DNA from: Lachnospiraceae bacterium UBA3804
GTDB taxonomy: Bacteria > Bacillota > Clostridia > Lachnospirales > Lachnospiraceae
Length of the DNA: 64,000 nt
NCBI GenBank assembly: GCA_002368665.1
Contig: DFEK01000005.1
Coordinates: 243,037 to 307,036, forward strand
Direction of reading: 5' to 3'
Shown piece after piece: positions 1 to 7,846 of this stretch (position 1 is its first letter; the number at the start of each line of letters is the position of its first letter). The position numbers were made by a program, and so were the translations under genes. Below the pieces are notes generated by a model. The model saw nothing but the letters and a program-made list of their open reading frames with translations. It did no database searches and was not told the origin of the DNA.

Positions 1-17
1 GGAAGAATCGAGCTTTT

Positions 18-767
18 TTGGAACAAAAACAGCAAATGAATGTTGCAGTATTTTTGGAAAAAGCTTCGCTCTACTCAAAGGATAAGATGACGGAGGAGGG
101 AATTCCTTTCGTGATCCGTAATGATACTGTGTACCTTCCGTTTATGGGGATTCTTTTGGGAAAGAAACAAAGAGAACTCAAACCGGTTCATCAGATTTCT
201 TTCCTGACACAACGCATACTGCTCCAAGGATTATATGAAGGGTATGACCATGATACCGTCTCTAAATTGGCGGAGCTTCTTGATGTATCCAAAATGGCGA
301 TAAGCAAGAGCTTTGATGAGATGGAATATATGGATATAGGAACCATAGAGATTCGGAATCGGCGCCGTACCATTACGATCCGCAAAGGTGATAAAGAAGC
401 ATGGGAACGGTTCCGCCCGCTAATGAGAAACCCGGTCATAAAAGTGTTTGAACTGAAAGAGGATGTAAAGCTGCCTGTAAAGGCAGGAATATCTGCCCTT
501 TCAGAGTATTCCATGCTTGCTGATAACAATTATCCAACATATGCGATCGAGAAGAAGGGAATCGCATCATCCGGTATTAGGGATATGAAGCAGGTAGGAC
601 GAGGCGAAGATACTGGATGCCGCGTTTTCGAACTTGGCTATATTATTGACAAGATAAAAAAAGATGTTCAGGATCCCTTAAGTGTAATGCTTTCTATCAG
701 TGAAGAAATGGACGATGAAAGGGTGGAGGCATCAGTAAATGAAATGCTAAAGGAGTATGTATGGTAA
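18..767 (+). CDS. Winged-helix protein paired with a nucleotidyltransferase; possibly 5' partial
   Basis: A 249-residue protein read from a TTG at 18. The frame has no stop back to the window edge, so the real start may lie outside. Residues about 76-105 read as a helix-turn-helix (SKLAELLDVSKMAISKSF), followed by a basic wing (RNRRRTITIR), which suggests a MarR/winged-helix fold. The N-terminal 70 residues and the C-terminal half are not recognised. The gene overlaps the nucleotidyltransferase gene by 7 bases, so the two are translationally coupled. In AbiE-like type IV toxin-antitoxin pairs the first gene encodes a winged-helix antitoxin that represses the operon. That role is inferred from layout only. 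Confidence 0.6.
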   Translation: MEQKQQMNVAVFLEKASLYSKDKMTEEGIPFVIRNDTVYLPFMGILLGKKQRELKPVHQISFLTQRILLQGLYEGYDHDTVSKLAELLDVSKMAISKSFDEMEYMDIGTIEIRNRRRTITIRKGDKEAWERFRPLMRNPVIKVFELKEDVKLPVKAGISALSEYSMLADNNYPTYAIEKKGIASSGIRDMKQVGRGEDTGCRVFELGYIIDKIKKDVQDPLSVMLSISEEMDDERVEASVNEMLKEYVW

Positions 768-1507
768 CAGGACTTAATGCTTTCAGAGATAATTTTGCGG
801 ATGATACTGACAAGTATGTTCTTATTGGCGGAGCTGCTTGTGATATCGTGTTTACAAGCAATGATGCAACATTTAGAGCGACTAAAGATCTGGATATGGT
901 GCTGATAGTGGAAGCACTATCTCCTGAGTTTGGTGAAAAGTTTTGGAAATTTATCGATGAGGGCGGATATGAGAATTGCAATACTGCTTCCGGAAAACCT
1001 CAGTTTTTCCGATTTACTGAACCTAAGGATCCTTCATACCCGAAGATGATAGAGCTGTTTGCCAGAACGGAGTTTCCGCTTCGTGAGCCGAATGTGCTTA
1101 CGCCGATACATATTGATGACGATATCGCCAGCCTATCAGGAATTCTTCTAAATGAAGATTATTACAGTGTTTTGCTGAAAGGGAGAACCGTGATAGACGG
1201 GCTATCTGTTTTGAGACCCGAATACCTGATCCTGTTTAAGGCCAAGGCTTACATGGATCTTAAAGCTAAAAGAGACGCAGGAGAAGAAGTTCACTCTTCG
1301 GAATTCAAGAAGCATAAAAAAGATGTTTTGAGGATAATCGTTGAAATGGAAGTGGAAAGAACCGAAGGATTACCGGCTGCAGTTTTAAAAGATATTACAG
1401 ATTTTATTTCAAGGTTGGAGAATGATCCGTTTGATGTTAACACACTGATCAACTATGGAGTAACTACAGAAGAGGTTGCAGGAAGACTTTCTGCTATATT
1501 TATTTAA
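761..1507 (+). CDS. Nucleotidyltransferase-fold protein (AbiEii-like toxin candidate)
   Basis: A 248-residue protein. The N-terminus shows the nucleotidyltransferase signature: a GG pair at residues 23-24 (VLIGGAAC), then about 20 residues later the metal-binding acidic pair in ATKDLDMVL. This is the layout of the AbiEii/AbiGii toxin family and related minimal nucleotidyltransferases. The C-terminal part is helical with many charged residues. It starts inside the end of the winged-helix gene, so the pair probably forms one module. Such toxins transfer nucleotides to tRNA or another acceptor; the substrate here is unknown. A simple non-toxic nucleotidyltransferase is the alternative. Confidence 0.6.
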   Translation: MVTGLNAFRDNFADDTDKYVLIGGAACDIVFTSNDATFRATKDLDMVLIVEALSPEFGEKFWKFIDEGGYENCNTASGKPQFFRFTEPKDPSYPKMIELFARTEFPLREPNVLTPIHIDDDIASLSGILLNEDYYSVLLKGRTVIDGLSVLRPEYLILFKAKAYMDLKAKRDAGEEVHSSEFKKHKKDVLRIIVEMEVERTEGLPAAVLKDITDFISRLENDPFDVNTLINYGVTTEEVAGRLSAIFI

Positions 1508-1624
1508 GAGTAAGAGAGTGATGTGGAAGGGTAGATGATACGCAATGAGTAAGGTTTTTGTAATCCCGGATGCCTGCTTTGATGAGATATTCAGAAAATG
1601 ACTAATATTGAATAAGAGAAACAA

Positions 1625-1650
1625 GGCCTGCGGAAATCCGCAGGCCCATT
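1625..1650. terminator. Bidirectional terminator between the nucleotidyltransferase gene and hsp20
   Basis: A perfect 10-bp stem (GGCCTGCGGA / TCCGCAGGCC, 1625-1634 and 1637-1646) with a 2-base loop sits between two converging genes. It has short T-rich tails on both strands (CATTTT and TTGTTT). Confidence 0.8.
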
Positions 1651-1656
1651 TTAACA

Positions 1657-2106
1657 TCATCCTTCGATGAGTATCTGTTTCTTTTCGGGAAGCTTCTCTT
1701 TGTCCTTCTTAGGAAGGATGAGATTCAAAACACCGTGCTTGAAGCTTGCCTTGATATCTTCCTCGGTGATGTCCTCGCCGACATAGAAACTTCTCTGCAT
1801 TGATCCGGAATAACGCTCCTGTCTGATAAGTTTGCCCTTCTTATCCTTTTCGTCCTTATCCAGACCTTTGTTTGCACTGACAATGAGATATCCATTGTTC
1901 AGCTCCAGACCGATCTCTTCTTTCTTGAAGCCGGGCAGGTCGATATCTACTTCGTAGTGATCGTCATGCTCATGAACATCGGTCTTCATCAGCCTGTCGG
2001 CATGTCTGCCGTACAGCTTTCTTTCGGTTCTGTCCAGATCTCTGAAATCCGGGAATTCGAACCAGTCGTCAAATAAATCTTCTCCAAAAATACTAGGTCT
2101 TAACAT
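1657..2106 (-). CDS. Hsp20/alpha-crystallin small heat shock protein
   Basis: A 149-residue holdase-type chaperone that binds unfolding proteins in the cytoplasm. The alpha-crystallin domain spans about residues 35-140. It has the conserved 'DIDLPGFKKEEI' strand, the 'A..HGVLNLILPKK' block near the C-terminus (here KHGVLNLILPKK) and a short tail. I chose the ATG at 2106 because AAGGAGG lies just upstream; the earlier TTG at 2130 would place that site inside the gene. A perfect CIRCE element overlaps the promoter, so HrcA repression and induction by heat or misfolding are expected. Confidence 0.93.
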   Translation of the reverse strand: MLRPSIFGEDLFDDWFEFPDFRDLDRTERKLYGRHADRLMKTDVHEHDDHYEVDIDLPGFKKEEIGLELNNGYLIVSANKGLDKDEKDKKGKLIRQERYSGSMQRSFYVGEDITEEDIKASFKHGVLNLILPKKDKEKLPEKKQILIEG

Positions 2107-2222
2107 AATGCATACCTCCTTTTTACTCAATACTGTTAATAGCTACTGAGCAAGGGGAAGGAGGGATTAGATCATTGGAACACACCGTTCTTTTGGTCTT
2201 CTCTGTTCCTCTGTTCGATTAT

Positions 2223-2251
2223 GTTATACCACTTAGATTAGCACTCGTCAA
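2223..2251 (-). promoter_or_regulatory. hsp20 sigma-A promoter
   Basis: On the minus strand TTGACG (2246-2251) and TATAAC (2223-2228) are 17 bp apart. The -35 box lies inside the spacer of the CIRCE palindrome, so a bound repressor would cover it. Confidence 0.75.
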
Positions 2252-2264
2252 GAGGGAGTGCTAA
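2238..2264. promoter_or_regulatory. CIRCE operator (HrcA site)
   Basis: TTAGCACTC, nine bases, then GAGTGCTAA: an exact match to the CIRCE consensus bound by HrcA. It overlaps the -35 box of the hsp20 promoter. hrcA itself is not in the window. Confidence 0.95.
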
Positions 2265-2397
2265 CAAAAATGTGAAAAATTTGTGAACTGTCTATGCCGC
2301 GTGTGCAGAATGCACATAGACATGGCCATACGAAATTCGGTAAAAATTTCCCTTGCATCATGCATGTCTAAATTCTACATATGATAAAAAGATATGC

Positions 2398-2500
2398 GGG
2401 TAGCTGCGTTTCTGATATGCTACCCAAATGGCGATTCACGGTACTGTAAAACACAAAAATTAAAAAACATCCCCTGAATCGCTGTTTTTTGTATTATAAT
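2398..2500 (+). promoter_or_regulatory. Hairpin and -10 box upstream of the yoaK-like gene
   Basis: The rest of the 2265-2525 gap holds a 7-bp hairpin (GGGTAGC / GCTACCC, 2398-2404 and 2419-2425). It also has a longer-range pair GCGATTC / GAATCGC (2431-2437 and 2476-2482) followed by six T, and then a consensus TATAAT at 2495-2500. No good -35 box is visible. The first stems may be an upstream terminator; I do not recognise a riboswitch. Confidence 0.45.
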
Positions 2501-2525
2501 TCGAATATGCGGGAGGAGAAAAGAG

Positions 2526-3182
2526 ATGTCGATTGCAAAAACGCAGACCTCCGAGAGCTTTCGATTAAGTGCGTTGCTTTCATTTTCGGGAGGATTACAA
2601 GACGCATATACTTATAACGTGAGGGATGGTGTATTCGCAAATGCCCAGACCGGTAATGTGGTACTGATGAGCCAGAACTTTATGCAGGGAAAGTGGGATA
2701 AGGGATTGCATTATATGCTTCCGCTCATATCATTTGCTGCAGGTATTTTTCTGGCTGAAAGGGTCGAGAGCAGGTTCAAGACCGTCAGCAAGATCCATTG
2801 GAGGCAGATCATACTTTTCATAGAGATCGCATTACTTTTGGCGGTAGGATTTATGCCGTCAGGATTAAACTTGCTCGCGAATATCATGGTATCGTTCTCA
2901 TGTGCCATGCAGGTGCAGACCTTCAGAAAGGTTCATGGGTACGGATACGCCAGTACGATGTGTATCGGAAATCTGAGGAGCGGTACGGAAAGCCTGTCAC
3001 AGTATTTCAGAACAAAAGAGAAGGGATCCCTGTACAAGGCTTTGCATTTCTTTGGTATTATTTTTATATTTGCCATAGGAGCCGGAATTGGTGGTGTTCT
3101 TTCCATAAGGCTTGGAATCAGAACAATATGGATCTCTCCGGCAATCCTTCTTGTGGTGGCTTTGATGATGGTCAGGGAGTGA
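2526..3182 (+). CDS. YoaK family membrane protein (DUF1275)
   Basis: A 218-residue polytopic membrane protein. The N-terminal block 'GGLQDAYTYNVRDGVFANAQ' and the following TGN are the hallmark of the YoaK/DUF1275 family. Five or six hydrophobic segments follow, and the length matches the family. The family's transport substrate is unknown. GGGAGGAG lies 8-10 bases before the ATG. It appears to be a single-gene unit with its own TATAAT box upstream. Confidence 0.85.
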   Translation: MSIAKTQTSESFRLSALLSFSGGLQDAYTYNVRDGVFANAQTGNVVLMSQNFMQGKWDKGLHYMLPLISFAAGIFLAERVESRFKTVSKIHWRQIILFIEIALLLAVGFMPSGLNLLANIMVSFSCAMQVQTFRKVHGYGYASTMCIGNLRSGTESLSQYFRTKEKGSLYKALHFFGIIFIFAIGAGIGGVLSIRLGIRTIWISPAILLVVALMMVRE

Positions 3183-3503
3183 AAAACCGGTCAAGGGTTT
3201 ATGATGAAAACTGGAAGGCGAAATAAGACAGATACAGAAAGAAAAATGATTCAGGAGGATGGGTTGACTGTTTTGAAAAGGCAGAATTCTCCGGTTCCTT
3301 ATTCTGCGGAGGCATAGGCGATATGGGAGAGGCATCGAAAAAAACTGAAGAGTTAAACGAAGCCTTCGAATTTGGTAAAGCTCTAAAATAAAGGAAGACT
3401 TGGACATATATCTGATAAGAATACGGAAGAAATGACTGATCTTCTTTCAAATGGTGATGTTACTATAACCATCAGCATTGAATAAACCAGATAAAACTTA
3501 AAT
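3183..3503. other. Gene-poor stretch with short decayed reading frames
   Basis: About 320 bases with only short plus-strand frames. One encodes 22 residues at 3321-3389. Just after it a 30-codon stretch ends in DVTITISIE at 3484. They look like remnants of one or more broken genes, but I cannot assign a family. Confidence 0.35.
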
Positions 3504-3536
3504 AAAACGGTTGGATTTGAAATCCGGCCGTTTTTT
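3504..3536 (+). terminator. Intrinsic terminator
   Basis: Outer stem AAAACGG / CCGTTTT and inner stem GGATTT / AAATCC around a single G, followed by T6. Confidence 0.75.
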
Positions 3537-3623
3537 CATTGATGAATATTGGCACTTCTATTAAAATAAAATTATAAAATAGTGCGTTAACGTTTGTACA
3601 TTTGTTTAAAGGGAAAAAATATT

Positions 3624-4109
3624 GTGATAACAAATTCCAATGACGAGAGAGTAACAAGATTAATATGTCTTTTTTTCATATTAGTCGGATGGATTTTAAT
3701 ATCGGGGTGCAGTTCGCCGAATTCTGCCAAGCAGGTTTATAATACTCCGGAACCTTTGACGGATGTCGTAAATATAGATAAAGATGAAGTTACGGCCTGG
3801 GAATATGAATCGTTCAGCGATGCTTTTGAATTCGGCAGCAGATCGATAGGCGCTCCTGACGGAAAATATGAAGGATATCGCGGAGTATTGACTTTGAGTG
3901 ACAATTTAATCAGGGATTATAATTTGTATACCGATGATGAAGTTGAGATTTTTACGCACTGCGATAGTTTTGATATTTCGGGCTATTCTACACATTGGTA
4001 TTACTGCAATAATCTTTACTTTGTTTTTGACACGGATTGGGATACGGACGTTTTGTATTATGACGGAAACAATCATATTCTTTTTAGTATTACGAAGAAA
4101 GAACATTGA
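3624..4109 (+). CDS. Small lipoprotein of unknown function
   Basis: A 161-residue protein from a GTG at 3624, chosen because AAAGGGA lies 9 bases upstream; a TTG at 3594 would add ten residues but has no such site. The N-terminus is a lipoprotein signal: a charged stretch, a hydrophobic core (LICLFFILVGWI) and lipobox LISGC, so the mature protein should be lipid-anchored outside the membrane. The rest is acidic and rich in Tyr and Asp, ending in a strand-rich domain (DTDVLYYDGNNHILFSI). I recognise no domain. Confidence 0.65.
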   Translation: MITNSNDERVTRLICLFFILVGWILISGCSSPNSAKQVYNTPEPLTDVVNIDKDEVTAWEYESFSDAFEFGSRSIGAPDGKYEGYRGVLTLSDNLIRDYNLYTDDEVEIFTHCDSFDISGYSTHWYYCNNLYFVFDTDWDTDVLYYDGNNHILFSITKKEH

Positions 4110-4312
4110 CGATGAATAATAACAGCAAGTTAACGTTATCACTTTGGATGAAAACGAATTTTCGGTAACGTTACAGAGGTTTTAATATTGATGTTGGAGA
4201 AGTAAACATCAGCGAGAAGACCGACAGGATAGATGTAAATGGGAAGTCTATATATTCACTGACGGGAGAAGGAAAATGAGTAGCAAAAAGCGTAAGCACA
4301 ATATGATGGGCG
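4110..4312. other. Remnant coding stretch before the RsbW-like gene
   Basis: An open frame ending at 4278 encodes a tail reading NISEKTDRIDVNGKSIYSL without any start. A well-spaced GGAGAAGG/ATG at 4276 opens only a 34-codon frame. The region looks like a decayed upstream partner or a frameshifted N-terminus. Confidence 0.3.
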
Positions 4313-4660
4313 ATGAAAGCTTCCCTGGCCGTGTCCGATTTCTGCAACGCCCACAACAGCAGCCTGGCTACGGCAAATAAGGCTTCTTTGTGTGTGGAAG
4401 AGTGGATCAGTAATATTATTACGCATGGTTTTAAAGGGAAGAAAAATCACCACATCGACATGAGCGTGACTTACTTAAACGACTCCTATGTCCTGACCAT
4501 AAAGGATGACTGCGCTCCGTTCAATCCAAGCGAAGTGGTGGAACTCTTTGACCCGGAAGATATCACGCATAACATCGGCTTGCGATTGATATCGGGAACC
4601 GCAAAGGAAATGAAATATCAAAACAGCTTCGGACTGAATATCCTGACCATCGTGATTTAG
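4313..4660 (+). CDS. RsbW-like anti-sigma ATPase domain, probably lacking its N-terminus
   Basis: A 115-residue protein with the GHKL/HATPase core of RsbW/SpoIIAB anti-sigma kinases. The N box is VEEWISNIITHG (residues about 28-39), the G1-like box is DDCAPFNP, and the G2-like box is HNIGLRLI. Family members usually have 15-25 more residues at the front. Here the ATG at 4313 has no ribosome binding site. The well-placed ATG at 4276 is in another frame, so a frameshift or truncation is likely. In a healthy copy the protein would bind or phosphorylate an anti-anti-sigma partner (STAS or PP2C neighbours), and none is present. Confidence 0.6.
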   Translation: MKASLAVSDFCNAHNSSLATANKASLCVEEWISNIITHGFKGKKNHHIDMSVTYLNDSYVLTIKDDCAPFNPSEVVELFDPEDITHNIGLRLISGTAKEMKYQNSFGLNILTIVI

Positions 4661-4670
4661 ATGATAAAAG

Positions 4671-4697
4671 CGCCTGCAAAAACGCAGGCGTTTTTTT
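4671..4697 (+). terminator. Intrinsic terminator after the RsbW-like gene
   Basis: CGCCTGC / GCAGGCG stem, 6-base loop and T7 tract. Confidence 0.9.
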
Positions 4698-4702
4698 GAT
4701 GC

Positions 4703-4731
4703 TTGACAGAAAGAAATATCTGGTGTATCTT
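4703..4731 (+). promoter_or_regulatory. Promoter of the CPBP/GntR/DUF5808 operon
   Basis: TTGACA (4703-4708), 17-bp spacer, TATCTT (4726-4731). The last T of the -10 box is also the first base of the palindromic operator. Confidence 0.75.
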
Positions 4732-4755
4732 TTGTATTACAGGAGATAATACAAA
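4731..4755. promoter_or_regulatory. Palindromic operator candidate for the GntR/YtrA regulator
   Basis: TTTGTATTA (4731-4739) and TAATACAAA (4747-4755) are perfect 9-bp inverted arms with a 7-bp spacer. They lie at the predicted transcription start, just before the leader of an operon that encodes a YtrA-type GntR protein. Autoregulation is the obvious inference. Confidence 0.65.
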
Positions 4756-4774
4756 GAATACAAAGGAGCACGAC

Positions 4775-5710
4775 ATGAATAACAAGAAAGTAATCCTTTA
4801 TACAGCCATTACATTAGTCAGCGCCTGGATTATTCAGTCCATCGTAAGCATCTATTATATGCAGCATCAGACAATGACGGGAAAAAGCGTTTTCCAGGTC
4901 GGCCTTTCGGCAATGATGTTTGTACCGGCCATCGTGGCGATTATTGTGAACAAAGGCTTTAAGGGCTTTGGATGGAAACCGAAATTCAAAGGATGCGGCT
5001 GGCTGATTCCGGTGTGTATGTTTGTTCCGGGTATTATGGCAATTGCGGGTGCGGCACTTTTCTTCCTCGTTTTCCCGAGGTTCCTCGATTTCGGCGGTTC
5101 CTACATAATTGCCCAGGGAGAACAGCTGGGTGGGGATTTTCAGGCAACGCTTGCAGAGAAAGGGATGAGTATGCAGACCTACAACATCATCAGCATACTC
5201 GGTTCATTTTTATTTGCCCCCCTTATTAACATGTTCGTTGCCCTCGGAGAAGAACTTGGCTGGAGAGGTTTCCTTTATCCGGAATTGAATAAAAAGTTCG
5301 CCCGCCCGGTTACATGGATCATCGGTGGTACAATCTGGGCCACATTTCACTTCCCGGCCATGGTCATTGCCGGCTATGAATACGGATTTGATTATCCCGG
5401 ATTTCCCTTCGTCGGATGGATCGTCTTTACCGTATCCTGCATCGTTATGGGTACTTTCGAAGAGATGGTATACAACAAAACGAAGTGTATCTGGTATCCC
5501 GCGCTTTTGCACGGAGCCGTCAATGCAACATCGTTTATCCTGATGTTCTTAAATGCAAACGAGCCGGACGTAAACAAATATATGATTTTGGGACCCGCCT
5601 TTAACGGTGTGATTTCGATGATTCCCATGGTGATTCTTGCAGTAATCCTTGGTGTGTCGGTTATCAGGAAAGACAAGGCAGTGTCAGGCAAAAAGGAGAA
5701 ACAGTTATGA
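4775..5710 (+). CDS. CPBP family intramembrane metalloprotease
   Basis: A 311-residue multi-pass membrane protein. The Abi/CPBP (CAAX-protease-like) motifs are intact: EELGWRGFLYP (EExxxR), ATFHFPA (FxxxH) and HGAVNAT (HxxxN), which supply the metal ligands and catalytic glutamates. About eight hydrophobic segments are visible. The start at 4775 follows AAAGGAG; a frame extension to 4703 would run through the promoter and operator. Its stop overlaps the start of the GntR gene (ATGA). Bacterial homologues act in bacteriocin self-immunity or membrane protein processing; the substrate here is unknown. Confidence 0.88.
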   Translation: MNNKKVILYTAITLVSAWIIQSIVSIYYMQHQTMTGKSVFQVGLSAMMFVPAIVAIIVNKGFKGFGWKPKFKGCGWLIPVCMFVPGIMAIAGAALFFLVFPRFLDFGGSYIIAQGEQLGGDFQATLAEKGMSMQTYNIISILGSFLFAPLINMFVALGEELGWRGFLYPELNKKFARPVTWIIGGTIWATFHFPAMVIAGYEYGFDYPGFPFVGWIVFTVSCIVMGTFEEMVYNKTKCIWYPALLHGAVNATSFILMFLNANEPDVNKYMILGPAFNGVISMIPMVILAVILGVSVIRKDKAVSGKKEKQL

Positions 5711-6072
5711 TCATTAAAATCAACGAATACTCGGACGTTCCGATTTATCTTCAGATTCGTAACCAGATTGTCATGGGAATCTCTTCCGGCGAACTTGCCG
5801 CGGGAGAGCAGCTGCCCACAGTCCGGGCGCTGTCCATGGAGATCGGAATCAACACAATGACGGTCAGCAAGGCGTATCAGATTTTAAAATCCGAGGGCTA
5901 TATTCTGACCGACCGTAAGAACGGCGCGAGAGTGAGAATGGAGATCAACCAGTCCAAATCCTTAAGCGCACAGAATAAGGATGAGCTTCGAAGAATCGTC
6001 TCCGAGGCGAAGATCGCGGGCTTATCCAAGGCAGAATTTGACAAACTGACGGAAGAAATGTGGGGTGAATGA
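5707..6072 (+). CDS. GntR family transcriptional regulator, YtrA subfamily
   Basis: A 121-residue protein. The N-terminal 75 residues form the GntR winged helix (IYLQIRNQI, ELAAGEQLPTVRALSME, NTMTVSKAYQIL, GYI). Only a short helical tail follows, as in the YtrA subfamily, so it has no large ligand domain. It starts inside the stop of the CPBP gene and is followed at once by a membrane protein gene. YtrA-type regulators usually repress their own membrane-protein operon, which fits the palindrome at 4731-4755. Confidence 0.9.
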   Translation: MIIKINEYSDVPIYLQIRNQIVMGISSGELAAGEQLPTVRALSMEIGINTMTVSKAYQILKSEGYILTDRKNGARVRMEINQSKSLSAQNKDELRRIVSEAKIAGLSKAEFDKLTEEMWGE

Positions 6073-6073
6073 T

Positions 6074-7483
6074 ATGAGTGGATTTTTACTTGGACTTATC
6101 ATGTTTGTCTGCGCGGTTCCGACGTTTTTGATTATGTATTTTATGATGTATCCGCGCAACTGGAAAGCCAGAAAGCGCATTTTCGGCGTAAACAACAGAG
6201 ACGAGTTTAAACAGGGCGCTAACGAAGCATATGTGGACAGCATTGTTAAGGCGCGCAATAAGCAGGCAACCGTGCTTTTGATCGTGCTCATTGCGATTGC
6301 GACGGGGCTTCTGTTCGTCCCTTCCTTAAACATCAAGCTGATGGCCTATGTCATCTTTATCTACGTTTCGCTTGTGGTATATAACATCCCCTTCGCACTC
6401 GGTAACTCCGAGCTTAAGAAGTATAAGAAGGTCCTTGGCATCGTTTCCGAGAAGGTTCTTTATGCGGATCTTAAAACAGCAGGCCGGCTTCATGCACTGA
6501 ACCGCCCGGCGCTCCTTCTGGCCGACGCTGTGGGAATGATCATCCTCGTTGTGGCACTGCTTTGCGATTTTAAGGTGATTCCCTTAAACTTCGGTGTATA
6601 TACAGGCACCTTCGTCTGCACGGGTACGGTGGCAATCTTTCTTATGATGAGTTTGATCCTGCTTCCGATTGCGTTTATGGTGGATAATTACCGAAACGAA
6701 GTCATCAGCGAAAACAGCGATGTGAATACCAATTATAACCGTGCAAAGAAGCGCAATTTCGCAAGCTATATAATCATGGTTTCCTGGATCAACAACGTGG
6801 CTGCATTACTCGGCCTGGGAATTTTCTTCTTTGTAAAGGTGGAAGTTCTCAGCATCGCGCTGATTGCCGTATATCTGCTTGCCATCATGGGAGCGACTGC
6901 ACTTTTTGCGAAGAACAGCATCGCCTTAAATAAGAAATACGTGCAGGGCGAGGCGAAGCTTGCGGAAGATGACGACGATTACTGGCTGCTTGGAATGTTT
7001 TATTATAATCCGAACGATAGGCGCTTAAATGTTGAGAAACGTGTCGGCGTCGGCGGAACCATCAACATGGCGCACCCTGCGGGCAAGGTGATTTCCGGAA
7101 TCCTGGCACTGATCATTGTCGGATCGATCGTTGCTTTGATCTTTGTCGGTATGATGATGGCCACACCTCTTAGGATCATCAACAATAATGACGCGGTCAT
7201 CTGTCATCAGATGTGGGATGAGTATACGATCACAAAGAGTGAGATTACCTCGGTAGAGCTTGGTGAAACCAAAGACCTGAATCTTTTCCGCAGTGCGGGA
7301 ACCGCCATCGATAACCTGTACAAGGGCGTCTTTACGGTGGACGGAAAGAACGGCTGCAGGCTCTTCATGAATCCCGAAGCCGGTAAATACATTAAGATTA
7401 CAACAGGCGACCGCACCTACTATATCTCGGGAAACAGCGCAGAGGAGACCGAGGCACTGTATTCGGATCTTGCAGCACAGTAG
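6074..7483 (+). CDS. DUF5808-containing multi-pass membrane protein
   Basis: A 469-residue membrane protein with about eight hydrophobic segments. The motif reading MFYYNPNDRRLNVEKRVGVG (residues about 315-334) matches the DUF5808 block common in YtrA-linked operons. After it come a further membrane segment and a soluble beta-rich C-terminus that may be PH-like. The start is at ATG 6074, two bases after the GntR stop; GTG at 6065 is an alternative. It ends in a strong terminator. The function is unknown. The operon suggests an envelope response in which the GntR protein controls a protease and this partner. Confidence 0.78.
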   Translation: MSGFLLGLIMFVCAVPTFLIMYFMMYPRNWKARKRIFGVNNRDEFKQGANEAYVDSIVKARNKQATVLLIVLIAIATGLLFVPSLNIKLMAYVIFIYVSLVVYNIPFALGNSELKKYKKVLGIVSEKVLYADLKTAGRLHALNRPALLLADAVGMIILVVALLCDFKVIPLNFGVYTGTFVCTGTVAIFLMMSLILLPIAFMVDNYRNEVISENSDVNTNYNRAKKRNFASYIIMVSWINNVAALLGLGIFFFVKVEVLSIALIAVYLLAIMGATALFAKNSIALNKKYVQGEAKLAEDDDDYWLLGMFYYNPNDRRLNVEKRVGVGGTINMAHPAGKVISGILALIIVGSIVALIFVGMMMATPLRIINNNDAVICHQMWDEYTITKSEITSVELGETKDLNLFRSAGTAIDNLYKGVFTVDGKNGCRLFMNPEAGKYIKITTGDRTYYISGNSAEETEALYSDLAAQ

Positions 7484-7504
7484 GTATATATTATTAAAGC
7501 ATCC

Positions 7505-7536
7505 AAGGCACGTTGTTATCGCAACGTGCTTTGTTT
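7505..7536 (+). terminator. Terminator of the CPBP operon
   Basis: GCACGTTG / CAACGTGC stem extended by AAG / CTT, 6-base loop, followed by TTGTTTT. Confidence 0.85.
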
Positions 7537-7754
7537 TATGCTAAATATGAATATAAAAAAGAAATGAGTAGCCTTTTCCAGTCATAAGACCTTACTCAGT
7601 GGAAAACCCATTTCTTGTTCAAATAATAATGGATTCAGAAGAATAAATCAATAGTTTATGGGAAAAAGGTATGGAATATCTCAGAATTCCATCTATAAAA
7701 TTTTCAAGAGCTTTGATAAAATATATAGTGAATTTACAGATGTAGGGAGATCCT

Positions 7755-7827
7755 ATGAACTCAGAAGAAAAAGCAAGAGAATTCCATAGATCTGGCCGCA
7801 AGACTTGTGGAAGAAGCTTTAAACTAA
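7755..7827 (+). pseudogene. Deletion remnant of a second C_GCAxxG_C_C protein gene
   Basis: The start reads MNSEEKAREFHRSG, almost the N-terminus of the intact protein encoded at 8518 (MNFEENAREYHKSG). Immediately afterwards, in another frame, AARLVEEALN and a stop (7795-7827) match that protein's last residues. The 80-odd internal codons are gone, so this is the scar of an internal deletion in a paralogue. The stretch 7537-7754 before it holds no gene that I can see. Confidence 0.75.
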
Positions 7828-7846
7828 GGACCCGCAGGAGAACACC

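Noticed and set aside
2280..2525. Riboswitch upstream of the YoaK-type gene
   Set aside because: Stems exist, but the order is hairpin then -10 box, so most of the region lies before the transcription start.
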